Shown piece by piece: positions 35,774 through 45,888 of a stretch of 64,000 nt of DNA. Position numbers and translations under genes: made by a program. Below the pieces are notes generated by a model. It saw only the letters and a list, made by a program, of their open reading frames with translations, was not told the origin of the DNA and did no database searches. Origin of the DNA: G963676795 sp963677215 (GTDB lineage: Bacteria; Desulfobacterota; Desulfuromonadia; Desulfuromonadales; Geopsychrobacteraceae); NCBI GenBank assembly GCA_963677215.1, contig OY781919.1, forward strand, positions 2,976,001 to 3,040,000, read 5' to 3'. Within the stretch, counting starts at the first letter, position 1. Each line of letters opens with the position of its first letter.

Positions 35774-38700
35774 ATGGGCGCTGATTACAATTTATATTTG
35801 GTAATAATTGCGATCCTGCTCTGCCTTATGTCTCTGTTTCTTTTTTTTATTGTTCTTTCATTACGCAGGAAACTTGGCAAGAGCAGATTCTCTTTTTCGG
35901 ATTCTGTGTTGTTAGAGACTCTTCCTGTCCCGGTATTTCTTAAAAACACTGATGGCCGTTACAGCTATGTCAACCAGGCTTTTGAGGATTTCTTTGAGAC
36001 CCGTCGGGAACGGATTGTCGGTAAAAGACCGGAAGAGATCCTCTCCCGTCAGGATGCCGAGTTTATTGCCATGCAGGATTCAACTGCCGGAAGCCGGGGG
36101 GATAAAAGACTTTGAGAGTTATCTGACGACGATCCTTGGCAAGACCTATAACCTCCTGTTACGAAAAAAAACTATTACAGATAGTGATGGCCGGATTACC
36201 GGAGTGGCCGGGGTGATTTTCGATGCAACGGGTATCGCCTCATATCAAAGCAAACTGGAAGATCAATGGTCGATGTTTCTTTCCGTTGTAGAGAACACTC
36301 CGGATGTTGTTATCCGTTACGATGAAGAAGGACGCAGAACCTATGTGAACCCTGCATTCACCAAACTTATGGGGCTGTCAGAGGAGCAACTTGTAGGTAT
36401 TAGTCATTTTTCCTTGTGGCGGGGGAGTCTGAGTGCTGAGGACTATAGTGAGCGAATTCGTAATGTCGTGACCACCGGTGAAAATTCTGTTTTTGAAATG
36501 AAGTGGTCCGATGCGCAGAATCAGTCTCATATCTATGAAGTAACGCTGGTTCCTGAAAAAAACAGGGGAGGTGAAATCAAAGGTGTTTTTGTCCTGGCCC
36601 ATGATGTCACACTGCTGAAGCAGATTGAGATGCATTATCGCAATCTGACCGATAACTGGCCGGAGGAAATTGCCTGTTATGATCTGGACTGCCGCAGGAC
36701 CTATGTCAATCCATCGATGCGAAAATCGCTCAAGATGCGAGGCGGTGGGAAGAGTGAGCTGATTGGCATGAAACCGACTGATCTTTTGCCTGCAAATCAG
36801 GATGCTATCGAGTTTGAAAATAAGCTCAAGGCAACCATGGAAACTGGGCAGATCATTGATTATGAAATGGAGTGGCCCTATGACAACGAATCCGGATTTC
36901 GTCATGTCCGGATGATTCCTGAATATAACATGTTCGGTGAGCTGTCCGGTGTTTTTACAATTGCAAGGAACGTAACGCTAGAAAGACGAGCTGAGATAGA
37001 GCGTCAGCAGAACCTGCAGTTTTTTGAGAGTCTCGATCGTTTCAACCGTTCTGTTCAGCATTCGAATGATGTTGAGCAGGTCATGCACGATGGTCTCGGT
37101 GCCCTGCTACAGATCTTTGAGTGCGACCGGACGTTTCTTGTTTCTTCGCTCGATCCTGATGCCGATCTCTGTAGGATTGAAATGCAGCGCTGCAATCAGT
37201 CCCGGAAGATTGAACCGCTCACCCGTGAATCGATCGCTATTGATGATGTCCTGCGCAAGATGACGGTGATGTTGCTCGATGCAGAAAAACCTCTTCATTT
37301 CGGTATGGGAAGTCCACTCGATCTGGAGTGGGACTGGTTTTCGGAGCATCGGGTTTCAGAGCTGGCCGTTTGTCTTTACCCACGGATAGGCGATCCTTGG
37401 AAGTTGGTTCTTCATCAATGTGATTCAAAAAGGGTCTGGAATGAATTCGAACTCCACCTGTTCGATGAGATAGGCAAGCGTTTTTGCGATGCTCTGACGG
37501 CGACTCTGACTCACAGAGATCTTCAAAACAGCGAAAATTTTCTCGACAACATCGTAGACAACATTCCGTTGATGCTTTTCGTGAAGGAAGCAGAACACCT
37601 GAGTTTTGTCCGGATCAATAAGTCCGGTGAACAGCTCCTGGGATATCCGGAGGAGGAGCTTTTAGGAAAAAATGATTTTGATATCTTCCCTCTGGAGCAG
37701 GCTGAACATTTCAGGCAGATAGATCAGCAGGTTCTGGGTGGGCAGCAAAAAGTGGTTGCTTCCGAGGAAACAATGACCGACAGGAGTAAACGCCAGCGTA
37801 TTCTGCTGACTAAAAAGATCGCGATTGTCGATAAGCGAGGACAGCCTGATTTTTTGCTCGGTATCTCCGAGGATATTACCGAGCTGAAGGAGTCGCAGAA
37901 GACCATCCACAAATTTACCCAGGCAATCCTGCAGAGCCCATCTCTTTTCGTTTTGCTGACGCCGGACGGGGTTGTTGAATTTGTCAATCAGAAATATACC
38001 GACCTGTACGGCTTGCCTTATTCCGACGTCGTGGAAAGGCCGGTTGCACAGGTACGTGGCCTTGAGATCGGTGATGCCCTTTTTGAGAATATTAAAGATG
38101 CTGTTCGTGCCCAGGGAATCTGGCGTACCGAGCGCAGCCGTGAGCAGGGGAGGATCTGGGAATCACTACAGGCTTCACCTATCTATGCGGGCAGATCGGT
38201 TGACCAGGGGATAAGCCATTATATCCTGACGATCAACGATATCTCAGACCAGAAGGCTCTGGAAGACCAGCTTTACCAGTCTCAGAAAATGGAAGCCGTC
38301 GGTCAGCTGGCGGGTGGTATAGCCCACGATTTCAATAATATGCTCGGGGTCATCCTGGGGCGCACCGATCTGCTGCTACATGGTGCAGGTGCCGACAATT
38401 CTCAGTCTGAATCGGTCCGTGAGATCCGCAATGCAGCGCTGCGCTCTGCAGAGTTGACTCGTCAATTACTAGCTTTTGCGAGGAAAGAGGCTGTCTCGCC
38501 CGTTGTCGTCGATCTGAACAGTTCGGTTGAGGATAGTCTGAAGATGCTCCGCCGTTTGATTGGTGAAGATATCACGCTCAAATGGTTGCCCGCTGATTCC
38601 TTATGGCCGGTCAAGATTGACCCGTCGCAGCTGAATCAGATTCTTACGAATCTCTGTGTGAATGCGCGTGACGCCGTCAGCGGAGGCGGGGTGATCACAA

Positions 38701-39410
38701 TTGAGACGTGCAATCAGAGCATTGATGCCACGTATGCCCGCGCGCATGCCGATTTTGCTCCAGGTGATTTCGTTCAATTGTCGGTCAGTGACAGCGGCTG
38801 CGGAATATCGCCAGAGCTGTTGAGTCGGATTTTTGATCCGTTTTATACAACCAAAGGACAGGGGGAAGGAACCGGCCTCGGATTATCAACCGTTTACGGA
38901 ATTGTCCGGCAGAACGGTGGTTTTATCAATGTTTACAGTGAGCCCGGCCACGGTTCTCATTTTCGTATTTATCTGCCCAGGTCCATCGACGAACGGGTTG
39001 CGGTGGCTGAAACCGGATATGTTGCACAGGTTCCCTGTGGTCAGGAGACGATTTTGCTGGTCGAGGATGACGAAACGATTCTTGAGACGGAAAAAGAGAT
39101 GCTTGAAATACTCGATTATCAGGTTCATGCAGCAGCGACTCCTGGTGATGCCATGCGGATTGTGGATCAACTGGAAGGGAATCTGGAGTTGATGATTACC
39201 GATGTCATTATGCCAGAAATGAACGGCCGCGAGCTAGCTTTACAGGTCACAGAAAAATATCCACATATCAAGGTTCTCTACATGTCTGGATATACGAATA
39301 ATATTATAGCCAGTAACGGGATTCTTGAGGAGAATACCTATTTCATTCAAAAGCCCTACTCGCTTGGGACTCTGGCGAGCAAGGTTCGCGAAACGCTTGA
39401 AACGGAATAA
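35774..39410 (+). CDS. Large PAS/GAF hybrid histidine kinase, frameshifted near its 5' end
   Basis: The frame from ATG 35774 (AGGAG five bases upstream) encodes a transmembrane helix and most of a first PAS domain, then stops at 36115. The +1 frame continues the same PAS domain without loss (GGIKDFESYLTTILGKTY) to 39410. Removing one base from the six-G run at 36096-36101 restores about 1,211 residues: helix (about 8-30), PAS (45-150), two further PAS domains (about 160-400), GAF-like (400-570), two PAS (575-820), HisKA with GQLAGGIAHDFNNML, HATPase (GTGLGLSTVYG) and a receiver (LMITDVIMPEMNG). Everything else looks intact, so this is a fresh mutation, a switchable homopolymer or a sequencing error. 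As read, only a short membrane fragment would be made. Confidence 0.8.
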
Positions 39411-39624
39411 TCTTCAGAGTTTCAGCAGCGATACCTGTTCACGCCTGCAGCATGAAATCCTCCACTCTTTTTTTGTGTCGTTGATTGACTCCGGCTGTTG
39501 CCATCTATTACAACAGTTACGGTAGTTTATAAGAATGTTATCTCAACTGCCTTGTTGATGTTTTGTACTCTTTTCAGTGATACCTGAATCCGTGTGTGGA
39601 ACAGGTGATAATCAGAGGTTTTTA

Positions 39625-41217
39625 ATGATTCAAGCAAGTATCGAACAGGTCGATGTTGTCGTTGTCGGGCTTGGCCCGGCCGGCCTTCTCAGCTGTCTGT
39701 TGATGGGCCGCAAAGGCTACAGGGTCGTTGGCATCGATCGCTGGCCAGCACCTTATCCGCTGCCACGGGCCGTGACCATGGACCATGAGATTGCCCGTTT
39801 CCTCTCGTCCATTGGTATCAATGCCAATGATGATCCGGCCATCGAGTACTATGACGAACCTTACACCTGGCTCAACGGTGATGAGGAGGTCCTGTTTGAT
39901 ATAGACTGGTTTTCCAGGGCTTCCGATGGCTGGCGCACAACCTACTGGTTTAACCAGCCGGATCTGGAGGATCGCCTGCGGGGCATTCTGACCTCGTTGC
40001 CGAATGTCGAACTAAGGCCAGGCTTTGAAGTGACGGAGATGACGCAGGATGAAGATGGTGTCAGCCTCTGCTACAGGGAAGTCCGTATCGACGAGAGTGG
40101 AACCCGTACTGAAATTCTCGAAAACGGTCGTGAAGGTTGTCTGCGTGGCTGCTATGTCATAGGTGCGGATGGTGCGAACAGTTTTGTCCGTAGGTCCGTC
40201 GGTTACGATTATGTCGATCTGAACTTTTATGACGACTGGATCGTTGTCGATGTGACACCGAAGGTCATGCCGGAGTACCGTTCGGCCTATTTTCAGGTCT
40301 GTGACCCGAAACGTCCGACCTCCGTTGTTCCCGGCGGTCCGGGACGGCGGCGCTGGGAGTTCATGGTTCTTCCAGGTGAAGACCCTCAGGAGCTGGCTAG
40401 CCGCGAAAATGTCTGGAAGATGCTTGAGCCTTTCGGAATGACCGAGGAAAATGCGCGTCTGGACCGTGCCGTCGCCTGGCGTTTTCAGGGCAAATACCTG
40501 GACAACTGGCGAGCCGGGCGGGCCCTGCTGTTGGGTGATGCCGCCCATTTGATGCCGCCATTTGCCGGCGAAGGGATGTGTGCGGCAGTACGGGATGTCA
40601 ACAATCTGGTCTGGCGCCTCGATCTGGTCCTGCAGGGGAAAGCGCAGATTCAGCTGCTTGATGAATGGTCGAACGAGAGGCGCGACCACGTCCGTTATTA
40701 TATTGATTTTTCGGTCAATCTCGGGCGGATCATCTGTGTGACAGACCCGGATGAGGCCTCTGTCCGAGATTGCAAGATGCTGGCGGAGAGAGCGGAAAAT
40801 CCTGCTCCAATCGCACCGCATCAGGCCCGCCTCGGGAGCGGAACCTGGTACGTTCAGGATGAAAGAGCCGGTCGTCCGAGCATTCAGGGGGTTGTCGCTC
40901 ACCTTGGGAAGACCGGTCTGTTTGATGATGCTGTCGGTCGTGGCTGGTTTCTGCTGGTTAAGTTCGGAGTCGAGCAGCCATTGACCGCTGCACAACTGGA
41001 AAAATTTACCTGCATCGGTGGTCGGGTCGTTTCGATCGGTCCGCGTAACAGCGGCGCTGATGTTATCGATCTTGACGGGACCTACGGTCAGTGGATGGCA
41101 GTGCAGGGGATCAGTTATCTGCTGATTCGTCCTGATTTCTTTGTCGCTGCTTCGGCTGAGAGTGCTGAAGTGATGCGTCAGGCCTTCGATGCGATCAGCG
41201 GATTCATCATTGCCTGA
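39625..41217 (+). CDS. MhpA-like FAD-dependent aromatic monooxygenase
   Basis: The 530-residue protein is a class A flavin monooxygenase resembling 3-(3-hydroxyphenyl)propionate hydroxylase (MhpA). The FAD-binding GxGxxG is seen in VVGLGPAGLL near the N-terminus, the DG motif in GADGANSFVRRSVG (about 195-210), and the second FAD motif in LLLGDAAHLMPPFAGEG (about 310-325). Such enzymes use NAD(P)H and O2 to hydroxylate aromatic rings, which is odd in a genome that otherwise looks anaerobic; a different FAD-linked oxidation or an oxygen-detoxifying role is possible. No ring-cleavage gene is beside it. ATG 39625, with CAGAGG upstream, is chosen over the in-frame start at 39577. Confidence 0.8.
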   Translation: MIQASIEQVDVVVVGLGPAGLLSCLLMGRKGYRVVGIDRWPAPYPLPRAVTMDHEIARFLSSIGINANDDPAIEYYDEPYTWLNGDEEVLFDIDWFSRASDGWRTTYWFNQPDLEDRLRGILTSLPNVELRPGFEVTEMTQDEDGVSLCYREVRIDESGTRTEILENGREGCLRGCYVIGADGANSFVRRSVGYDYVDLNFYDDWIVVDVTPKVMPEYRSAYFQVCDPKRPTSVVPGGPGRRRWEFMVLPGEDPQELASRENVWKMLEPFGMTEENARLDRAVAWRFQGKYLDNWRAGRALLLGDAAHLMPPFAGEGMCAAVRDVNNLVWRLDLVLQGKAQIQLLDEWSNERRDHVRYYIDFSVNLGRIICVTDPDEASVRDCKMLAERAENPAPIAPHQARLGSGTWYVQDERAGRPSIQGVVAHLGKTGLFDDAVGRGWFLLVKFGVEQPLTAAQLEKFTCIGGRVVSIGPRNSGADVIDLDGTYGQWMAVQGISYLLIRPDFFVAASAESAEVMRQAFDAISGFIIA

Positions 41218-41254
41218 ATTATTATTGCTCTTTTAAAAGGACTGGAAGCTGCTT

Positions 41255-42088
41255 ATGCCGACATTGACGAACGATCTCGCCAAAAAACGTATTTATGTTA
41301 TTTCTGACGGGATAGGTCAAAGTGCAACAACGATCATGGAAGCCTGTTTGATTCAGTTTAACTGCTCTGCTTCCATGTTGCGGGTCTTTTCCCGGATCAC
41401 CGATCCTGGCAAAATAAAAGACATCATTGAAAAGGCCAAAGAAAAAGACGCGTTTGTCGCCTACACCATCGCCAGTACCGAAAACCGGGCTCTGGTTCAT
41501 GAACTCTGTGAGCGCGAAGGTTTGCTTCATCACGATATTCTCGGTCCGCCTATTGAGAAGCTTTCAAGCTATTTAGGCAGTGTCGCTCAGGAAGGTGCCA
41601 ACCTGTTAAGGCGCGTCGACAGTGACTATTTCAAACGGATCGATGCCATCGAATTTACCATGAAGTATGATGACGGACTCGATGCCAAAAAGGTTGCCGA
41701 GGCTGACATCATTATCCTCGGATTGTCGCGTACCTCAAAAACTCCAACCTCCTATTTTCTGGCCCAACAGGGGTATAAGGTGGTTAATATACCGATTGTC
41801 CCGGAAATTCCGATTCCGAAGGAAATCTATGATGTTGATCAGAACCGTATTGTTTGCCTGGTCATGGACTCCGAGGTTCTGCAGAAGGTCAGGAGCGCTC
41901 GTGTCAAGAACTACAAGACCAAGAGCAGCTACACTGACCTGATGCGTATTTTTAATGAGATGGAAATGGTCTACGATCTGATCAAGAAAAACCGTAAATG
42001 GCACGTTGTTGATACAACCAATAAATCGGTCGAAGAGACGGCGCGAGAGATCACCGCAATGATCTTCGGTCAGGCTCAGGATTACTGA
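41255..42088 (+). CDS. ppsR: PpsR/PDRP-type kinase-phosphorylase regulating PEP synthase or PPDK
   Basis: The 277-residue protein belongs to the DUF299 family of bifunctional ADP-dependent kinases/Pi-dependent phosphorylases that switch phosphoenolpyruvate synthase or pyruvate phosphate dikinase off and on by phosphorylating a threonine. The N-terminal YVISDGIGQSA and the P-loop-like GLSRTSKTPTS (about 155-165) are characteristic. Length matches the family. It lies 37 bases after the monooxygenase gene and is probably co-transcribed, ending at the hairpin at 42123. The target enzyme is not in the window, so whether it is PpsA or PPDK cannot be told. Confidence 0.9.
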   Translation: MPTLTNDLAKKRIYVISDGIGQSATTIMEACLIQFNCSASMLRVFSRITDPGKIKDIIEKAKEKDAFVAYTIASTENRALVHELCEREGLLHHDILGPPIEKLSSYLGSVAQEGANLLRRVDSDYFKRIDAIEFTMKYDDGLDAKKVAEADIIILGLSRTSKTPTSYFLAQQGYKVVNIPIVPEIPIPKEIYDVDQNRIVCLVMDSEVLQKVRSARVKNYKTKSSYTDLMRIFNEMEMVYDLIKKNRKWHVVDTTNKSVEETAREITAMIFGQAQDY

Positions 42089-42122
42089 GCCTCTTTCTGC
42101 TTCATCAATGGGCAGAATCGGA

Positions 42123-42145
42123 AAAACTCCGATGTGCGGAGTTTT
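42123..42145. terminator. Bidirectional terminator between ppsR and nikO
   Basis: AAAACTCCG (42123-42131) pairs with CGGAGTTTT (42137-42145) around a five-base loop. With A-runs before and T-runs after, it can serve both convergent genes. Confidence 0.8.
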
Positions 42146-42164
42146 GATAGATAATTGCTGGTTT

Positions 42165-42890
42165 TTATTCGTGCTGATGCGGAACGTCGCCGTGGATATG
42201 GGCATGGGTATGCTGATGCAGTGAGACCTGTTGGCCGGTATTGATACGGCCATTGCTCAGGGCGTAGATCTTCTGGGTCACGCGGTCGAGAAAGTCAAAG
42301 TCATGCGAGATGATGATATAGCTGATATCCAGTTCGGAGAGGATATTCTGAAAGTTGTCGCGGGTTCTTTCGTCCAGCCCGTTGGTCGGCTCATCAAGCA
42401 GCAGAACCTCCGGTTTCATCGCCATCAGGGTCGCCAGTGAAACAAGTTTCTTTTCACCGCCGGAGAGGCGATGGGTCAAGCGCTCTTCGAAGGCTTCCAG
42501 TCCGAGCAGCTTGAGGGTTTCGCGGGCGGTCTCTTTGGCCTGATCCGGGCTGAATCCGAGGTTGAGCGGTCCGAAGGCCACATCCTCCAGAACCGTCGGG
42601 CAGAACAGCTGGTCATCGGCATCCTGAAACAGCAGGCCGATCTTTCTTCTGGCATTGACAAAGTCCTTCTCGCAGCCAAGCGGCTGGCCAAAGGCTTCGA
42701 TCCGGCCGCTGGCAGCATTGAGCAGGCCGACGGCGAGATGGAAGAGGGTGGTCTTGCCGATTCCGTTCGGGCCGGTCAGGCCGATCTTTTCCCCTTTGTT
42801 CAGTTCAAAGTTCAAACCATCGAGGATCACTCTGCCATCGGCGTAAGCGAATGAAATATCGGAAAATTTCAGAACAGGTGTGCTTGCCAT
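42165..42890 (-). CDS. nikO: Nickel/cobalt ECF transporter ATPase with His-rich tail
   Basis: The 241-residue ABC ATPase has Walker A in GPNGIGKTTLF, signature LSGGEKKLV, Walker B LLLDEPT and the switch His in ISHDFD. It powers energy-coupling-factor uptake with the NikQ membrane partner. The C-terminus is unusually rich in His (HQHTHAHIHGDVPHQHE), a probable metal-binding or storage tail. ATG 42890 overlaps the end of nikQ by 22 bases, showing translational coupling. It is the last gene of the nickel operon. Confidence 0.9.
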   Translation of the reverse strand: MASTPVLKFSDISFAYADGRVILDGLNFELNKGEKIGLTGPNGIGKTTLFHLAVGLLNAASGRIEAFGQPLGCEKDFVNARRKIGLLFQDADDQLFCPTVLEDVAFGPLNLGFSPDQAKETARETLKLLGLEAFEERLTHRLSGGEKKLVSLATLMAMKPEVLLLDEPTNGLDERTRDNFQNILSELDISYIIISHDFDFLDRVTQKIYALSNGRINTGQQVSLHQHTHAHIHGDVPHQHE

Positions 42891-43630
42891 TCGATACCAG
42901 TCATGATCAAGACAATGGCAACAAAAGTGCCGGCCCAATACCAATCCTGCCGGCGCAGGGTTAGCTGTTCAAGGCTGTGAAAGCGCCCCTGAAAACCCCG
43001 GCAGATCATCGCTTTGTGAACCTGGTCCGCACGCAGGTAGGAACGCAGAAACAGCATGCCGACCAGATAGGCGTAGGTGCGGTAGGTGTGCAGGTTGGTG
43101 CCGGGGATGAAGCAGCGCAGTTTGATTGCGTTCTCCAGGCGGCGGTACTCCTGCTCGATGACGAAGATGTAACGATAACAAAAGAGCAGCAGATAAACCA
43201 GTTTTTCCGGAACCTTTAGTTTCTGCAGAGCGTAGCCAATGGCGGCAACCGAGGTAGTTGCCGTCAGGCTCATAAACAGCAGCAGCAGGGTTATGGCCTT
43301 GAGGGAAATTTGGCCGCTAAGGGTCAGCCCTTCCTTGGTCAGCTGTAGCGGGCCTAAAGCGACCATTGGGCTTCCCTTGATAGTGAAGGGGAGGACGATC
43401 CACAGAAACAGTAGAAAGCCGCAGGCAGGCAGCAGCCGCTTGATGACGGAGCCCGGTTTGATCTCTGCAAGTCTGACTATGATAAAAGTAACCATAAAAG
43501 CAAAGCAGAGGCTGCTCCAGCGATAGGAGAGTGCAACGGCGAAGGAGAAGATGATGACAAAGACAATCTTCAGGCGGGTGTCGATGCGCGCCAGGCCGCT
43601 ATTGGCAAGTATGGCAGTCTCTTGGATCAT
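42869..43630 (-). CDS. nikQ: Nickel/cobalt ECF transporter T component (CbiQ/NikQ)
   Basis: This 253-residue membrane protein has five or six hydrophobic helices and the coupling motifs of CbiQ-type proteins, including an A-x-R-G-like AMICRGFQG near residue 210 that contacts the ATPase. It joins the metal-binding NikM to the NikO ATPase. It lies in order nikK-nikM-nikL-nikQ-nikO, typical of deltaproteobacterial nickel systems. Confidence 0.9.
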   Translation of the reverse strand: MIQETAILANSGLARIDTRLKIVFVIIFSFAVALSYRWSSLCFAFMVTFIIVRLAEIKPGSVIKRLLPACGFLLFLWIVLPFTIKGSPMVALGPLQLTKEGLTLSGQISLKAITLLLLFMSLTATTSVAAIGYALQKLKVPEKLVYLLLFCYRYIFVIEQEYRRLENAIKLRCFIPGTNLHTYRTYAYLVGMLFLRSYLRADQVHKAMICRGFQGRFHSLEQLTLRRQDWYWAGTFVAIVLIMTGIEWQAHLF

Positions 43631-43654
43631 AGTGTAAGTGCTTCTCTCTGTCCG

Positions 43655-44266
43655 TTATGCACGCCGGTAGCGAACCCAGGCTGCAATCCCCATCAATCCA
43701 AAGATGTAGCCGACGCCAGCGATGATGTCATGCAACGATGGGCCGGGCTGCTGCAGGTTGGCCAGAGCCGAACTGACCGGTTTGAGTTTTCTTTCTACGA
43801 CTCTGTCAATGATCGTTTCAAGTTGTTGCAGGTCGACCTGGGAGCTGCTCTGTCGCTCTGGTTGGAGAGTTGGTGTTTCAAGTTCAGGGGCGTCATTTGA
43901 ATTGTTTTCCGCGCTGGCGTCGATTTCAGCCAGGGGGATATGCCATTCGGAACGATGGCCCATGGTCGCTATGAGAACAATCTTGAGTGCTGATTTTTGG
44001 GGGATCGCAAAGGAAAACTCACCCTGATCGTCAGTCGTACCGCTGAGCAGCAGTTTGGCATTATCGTCGTAGACCTCAATCTTGCCATTGATGACTTTGT
44101 TGCCGCCACCAAATTTGCTCTGGGTGTAGACCGTTCCGTCTTCAACCCAGGCAAAGACATTGACTCGGTGAGCCTGGGCGTTCAGGGGAAGTAGCAGCAC
44201 CAGGCAAAAGATCACCAGCAGGAGAGAGATGATTTTAAATCGATGGTGATTAACGGTCATGAGCAT
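43655..44266 (-). CDS. nikL: NikL-type accessory component of nickel transporter
   Basis: The 203-residue protein has a signal peptide ending near AQA, a periplasmic immunoglobulin-like domain (about 33-115) beginning with HRVNVFAWVEDG, a polar linker, and a C-terminal transmembrane helix. This layout matches NikL, the periplasmic accessory subunit that accompanies NikM. The N-terminal His after signal cleavage may take part in metal handling. It overlaps or abuts nikM closely (stop of nikM at 44274), and AGGAG precedes the start. Confidence 0.8.
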   Translation of the reverse strand: MLMTVNHHRFKIISLLLVIFCLVLLLPLNAQAHRVNVFAWVEDGTVYTQSKFGGGNKVINGKIEVYDDNAKLLLSGTTDDQGEFSFAIPQKSALKIVLIATMGHRSEWHIPLAEIDASAENNSNDAPELETPTLQPERQSSSQVDLQQLETIIDRVVERKLKPVSSALANLQQPGPSLHDIIAGVGYIFGLMGIAAWVRYRRA

Positions 44267-44273
44267 TTTGCTC

Positions 44274-44876
44274 CTAGTTGTGAATGGTAAAAATTTCCGG
44301 CTGAACCTTGCTTAAAAAAGCTATGCAGAACGCCGTAATGATTCCTTCGATCAACATGATCGGCAGGTGGGCGGTCATCAATAGCAGAGCCGCTTCAAAA
44401 AAATCCTCATTGGCTGAAATCAGGGCCACTGCGGCCAGCAGCCCAGCCAAAAGGACTCCCAGAAGACCACTGCAGAAGGCTGCCGGAATCCGTAACCCAG
44501 GTTTCAGCCTGATGCTGAAGCGGAAAATATACCAGGCGATAATTGCGGGTATGGCCATAACAACCGTGTTGACACCAAGGGTCGTGATCCCACCGTACTG
44601 AAACAGGATGGCCTGGAGCAGCAGGGCGACCAGGACGACGGGAAAGGCACTCCATCCGAGCAACAGGCCAACCAGGCCGTTCATGATCAGATGGACGTTC
44701 GACGGTCCCAGCGGAACATGGATCAGAGACGCGACAAAGAAACAAGCCGCGAGAATCCCGGCCTGACCGATCCTGTCGAAATCGAGTTTTTTCAGTCCGA
44801 TCGCTGTGCCGACAATGGCAATTGCGGCTCCGCCGATAAGTACCGGAGCATTGAGGACACCTTCTGATATGTGCAT
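44274..44876 (-). CDS. nikM: Nickel-specific ECF substrate-binding component (CbiM/NikM)
   Basis: The mature 200-residue integral membrane protein begins MHISEG, the hallmark CbiM/NikM N-terminus whose Met-His provides the metal ligand. The frame is open further upstream, but this start is fixed by the family and by AGAAGG before it. A second conserved His lies in SNVHLIMNGL. It has about six transmembrane helices. NikR upstream argues for nickel rather than cobalt as substrate. Confidence 0.92.
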   Translation of the reverse strand: MHISEGVLNAPVLIGGAAIAIVGTAIGLKKLDFDRIGQAGILAACFFVASLIHVPLGPSNVHLIMNGLVGLLLGWSAFPVVLVALLLQAILFQYGGITTLGVNTVVMAIPAIIAWYIFRFSIRLKPGLRIPAAFCSGLLGVLLAGLLAAVALISANEDFFEAALLLMTAHLPIMLIEGIITAFCIAFLSKVQPEIFTIHN

Positions 44877-44947
44877 CTGTCGCCTTCTGCTAATAAAATG
44901 CCGGATCCTTAATTGAGAATCCGGCATTGGACTGTTGACCTGATACC

Positions 44948-45727
44948 TTACTTTGTTTGCCAATCGCTGAATTCTACCCACAGAACCGCACCGAGTTCCA
45001 CATCTTTTTCTACTCCGTCATGGGCGATTGTTTCGTCGGCGGTATTCAGGGCGGCAAACCCCCACCAGCCAGCCTTGGGCGGAGCGTAGGTAAAAACCCC
45101 GTTAGCATCGGCTTTGACGACCTGGGTGATCATGTATTCGGTCGGCGCTTGTGCCGTACCGTAACGATTGTAGAATTCAACCTCGACCTCGGCAAAGGGA
45201 ACAACCTTACCGTCTAGTTTGACGATTCCCTGAAAACTGTTGCCGGCATAGAGACCGAAGGGGCGGGTCAACGGTACGATTTCGGTTTTGAGGCCGAGTT
45301 CAGCATCCCAGCCTTCTTCGTCGCCAAAGGCGGCAACGACCGTCTTGGTGTAATGGATGATGAAACAGTCTTCGGCTGGTTCCCAGTAGGGTTTTGGCTG
45401 CATGTAAAACTGGTAAACGCCCGGGCGTTTTACCGGAAAATCAAGCTTCCAGCTTTTCTGGCCCATGATCTTGGACTCGGTGAGCTTCTTCAGAAGATCG
45501 GTCGTCTTGCCGTTGCTGATGACGCTGAAAATCTGTGGTTGTTCCAGGATCATCCCAACGCCTTCAAAAGGATGGGAAAATGATGCCTCGATCCGGACCG
45601 TTCTGGCATCGTTCTGCATGACCATTGAATCTGATGGAATCAGCATACCGAAATGGGCTGAAGCTGTTGTGGCCTGTGTCAGGCAGAACAGAGCAGCGAT
45701 GAGAAGAAGTTTGTAGCATTTGTACAT
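44948..45727 (-). CDS. nikK: NikK-type periplasmic DUF4198 protein
   Basis: The 259-residue exported protein has a signal peptide ending ...TTASA before HFGMLIP and a DUF4198 body. It is the periplasmic accessory protein of NikKMLQO systems, thought to help deliver or bind nickel. The ATG at 45727 has GGAGG upstream; the open codons before it are not needed. It lies between nikR and nikM on the same strand. Confidence 0.85.
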   Translation of the reverse strand: MYKCYKLLLIAALFCLTQATTASAHFGMLIPSDSMVMQNDARTVRIEASFSHPFEGVGMILEQPQIFSVISNGKTTDLLKKLTESKIMGQKSWKLDFPVKRPGVYQFYMQPKPYWEPAEDCFIIHYTKTVVAAFGDEEGWDAELGLKTEIVPLTRPFGLYAGNSFQGIVKLDGKVVPFAEVEVEFYNRYGTAQAPTEYMITQVVKADANGVFTYAPPKAGWWGFAALNTADETIAHDGVEKDVELGAVLWVEFSDWQTK

Positions 45728-45888
45728 GGAAGCCTCCGGATAATTTGTCATAGATTGTAAAAATCCATAAGATGTGAGACAGAAAAGCATATTTGTGGCA
45801 AAAAGTGAATACGAAATTAAAAAACGTGCTACTGAGGGTGAGCCAACAGGCTTTGCTCAGGCGCAATGACTGTCTTGCAAGGGGAGTG

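Noticed and set aside
40012..40995. 327-codon open frame antisense to the monooxygenase
   Set aside because: The plus strand encodes a complete flavoprotein with all motifs; the antisense product has no recognisable features.
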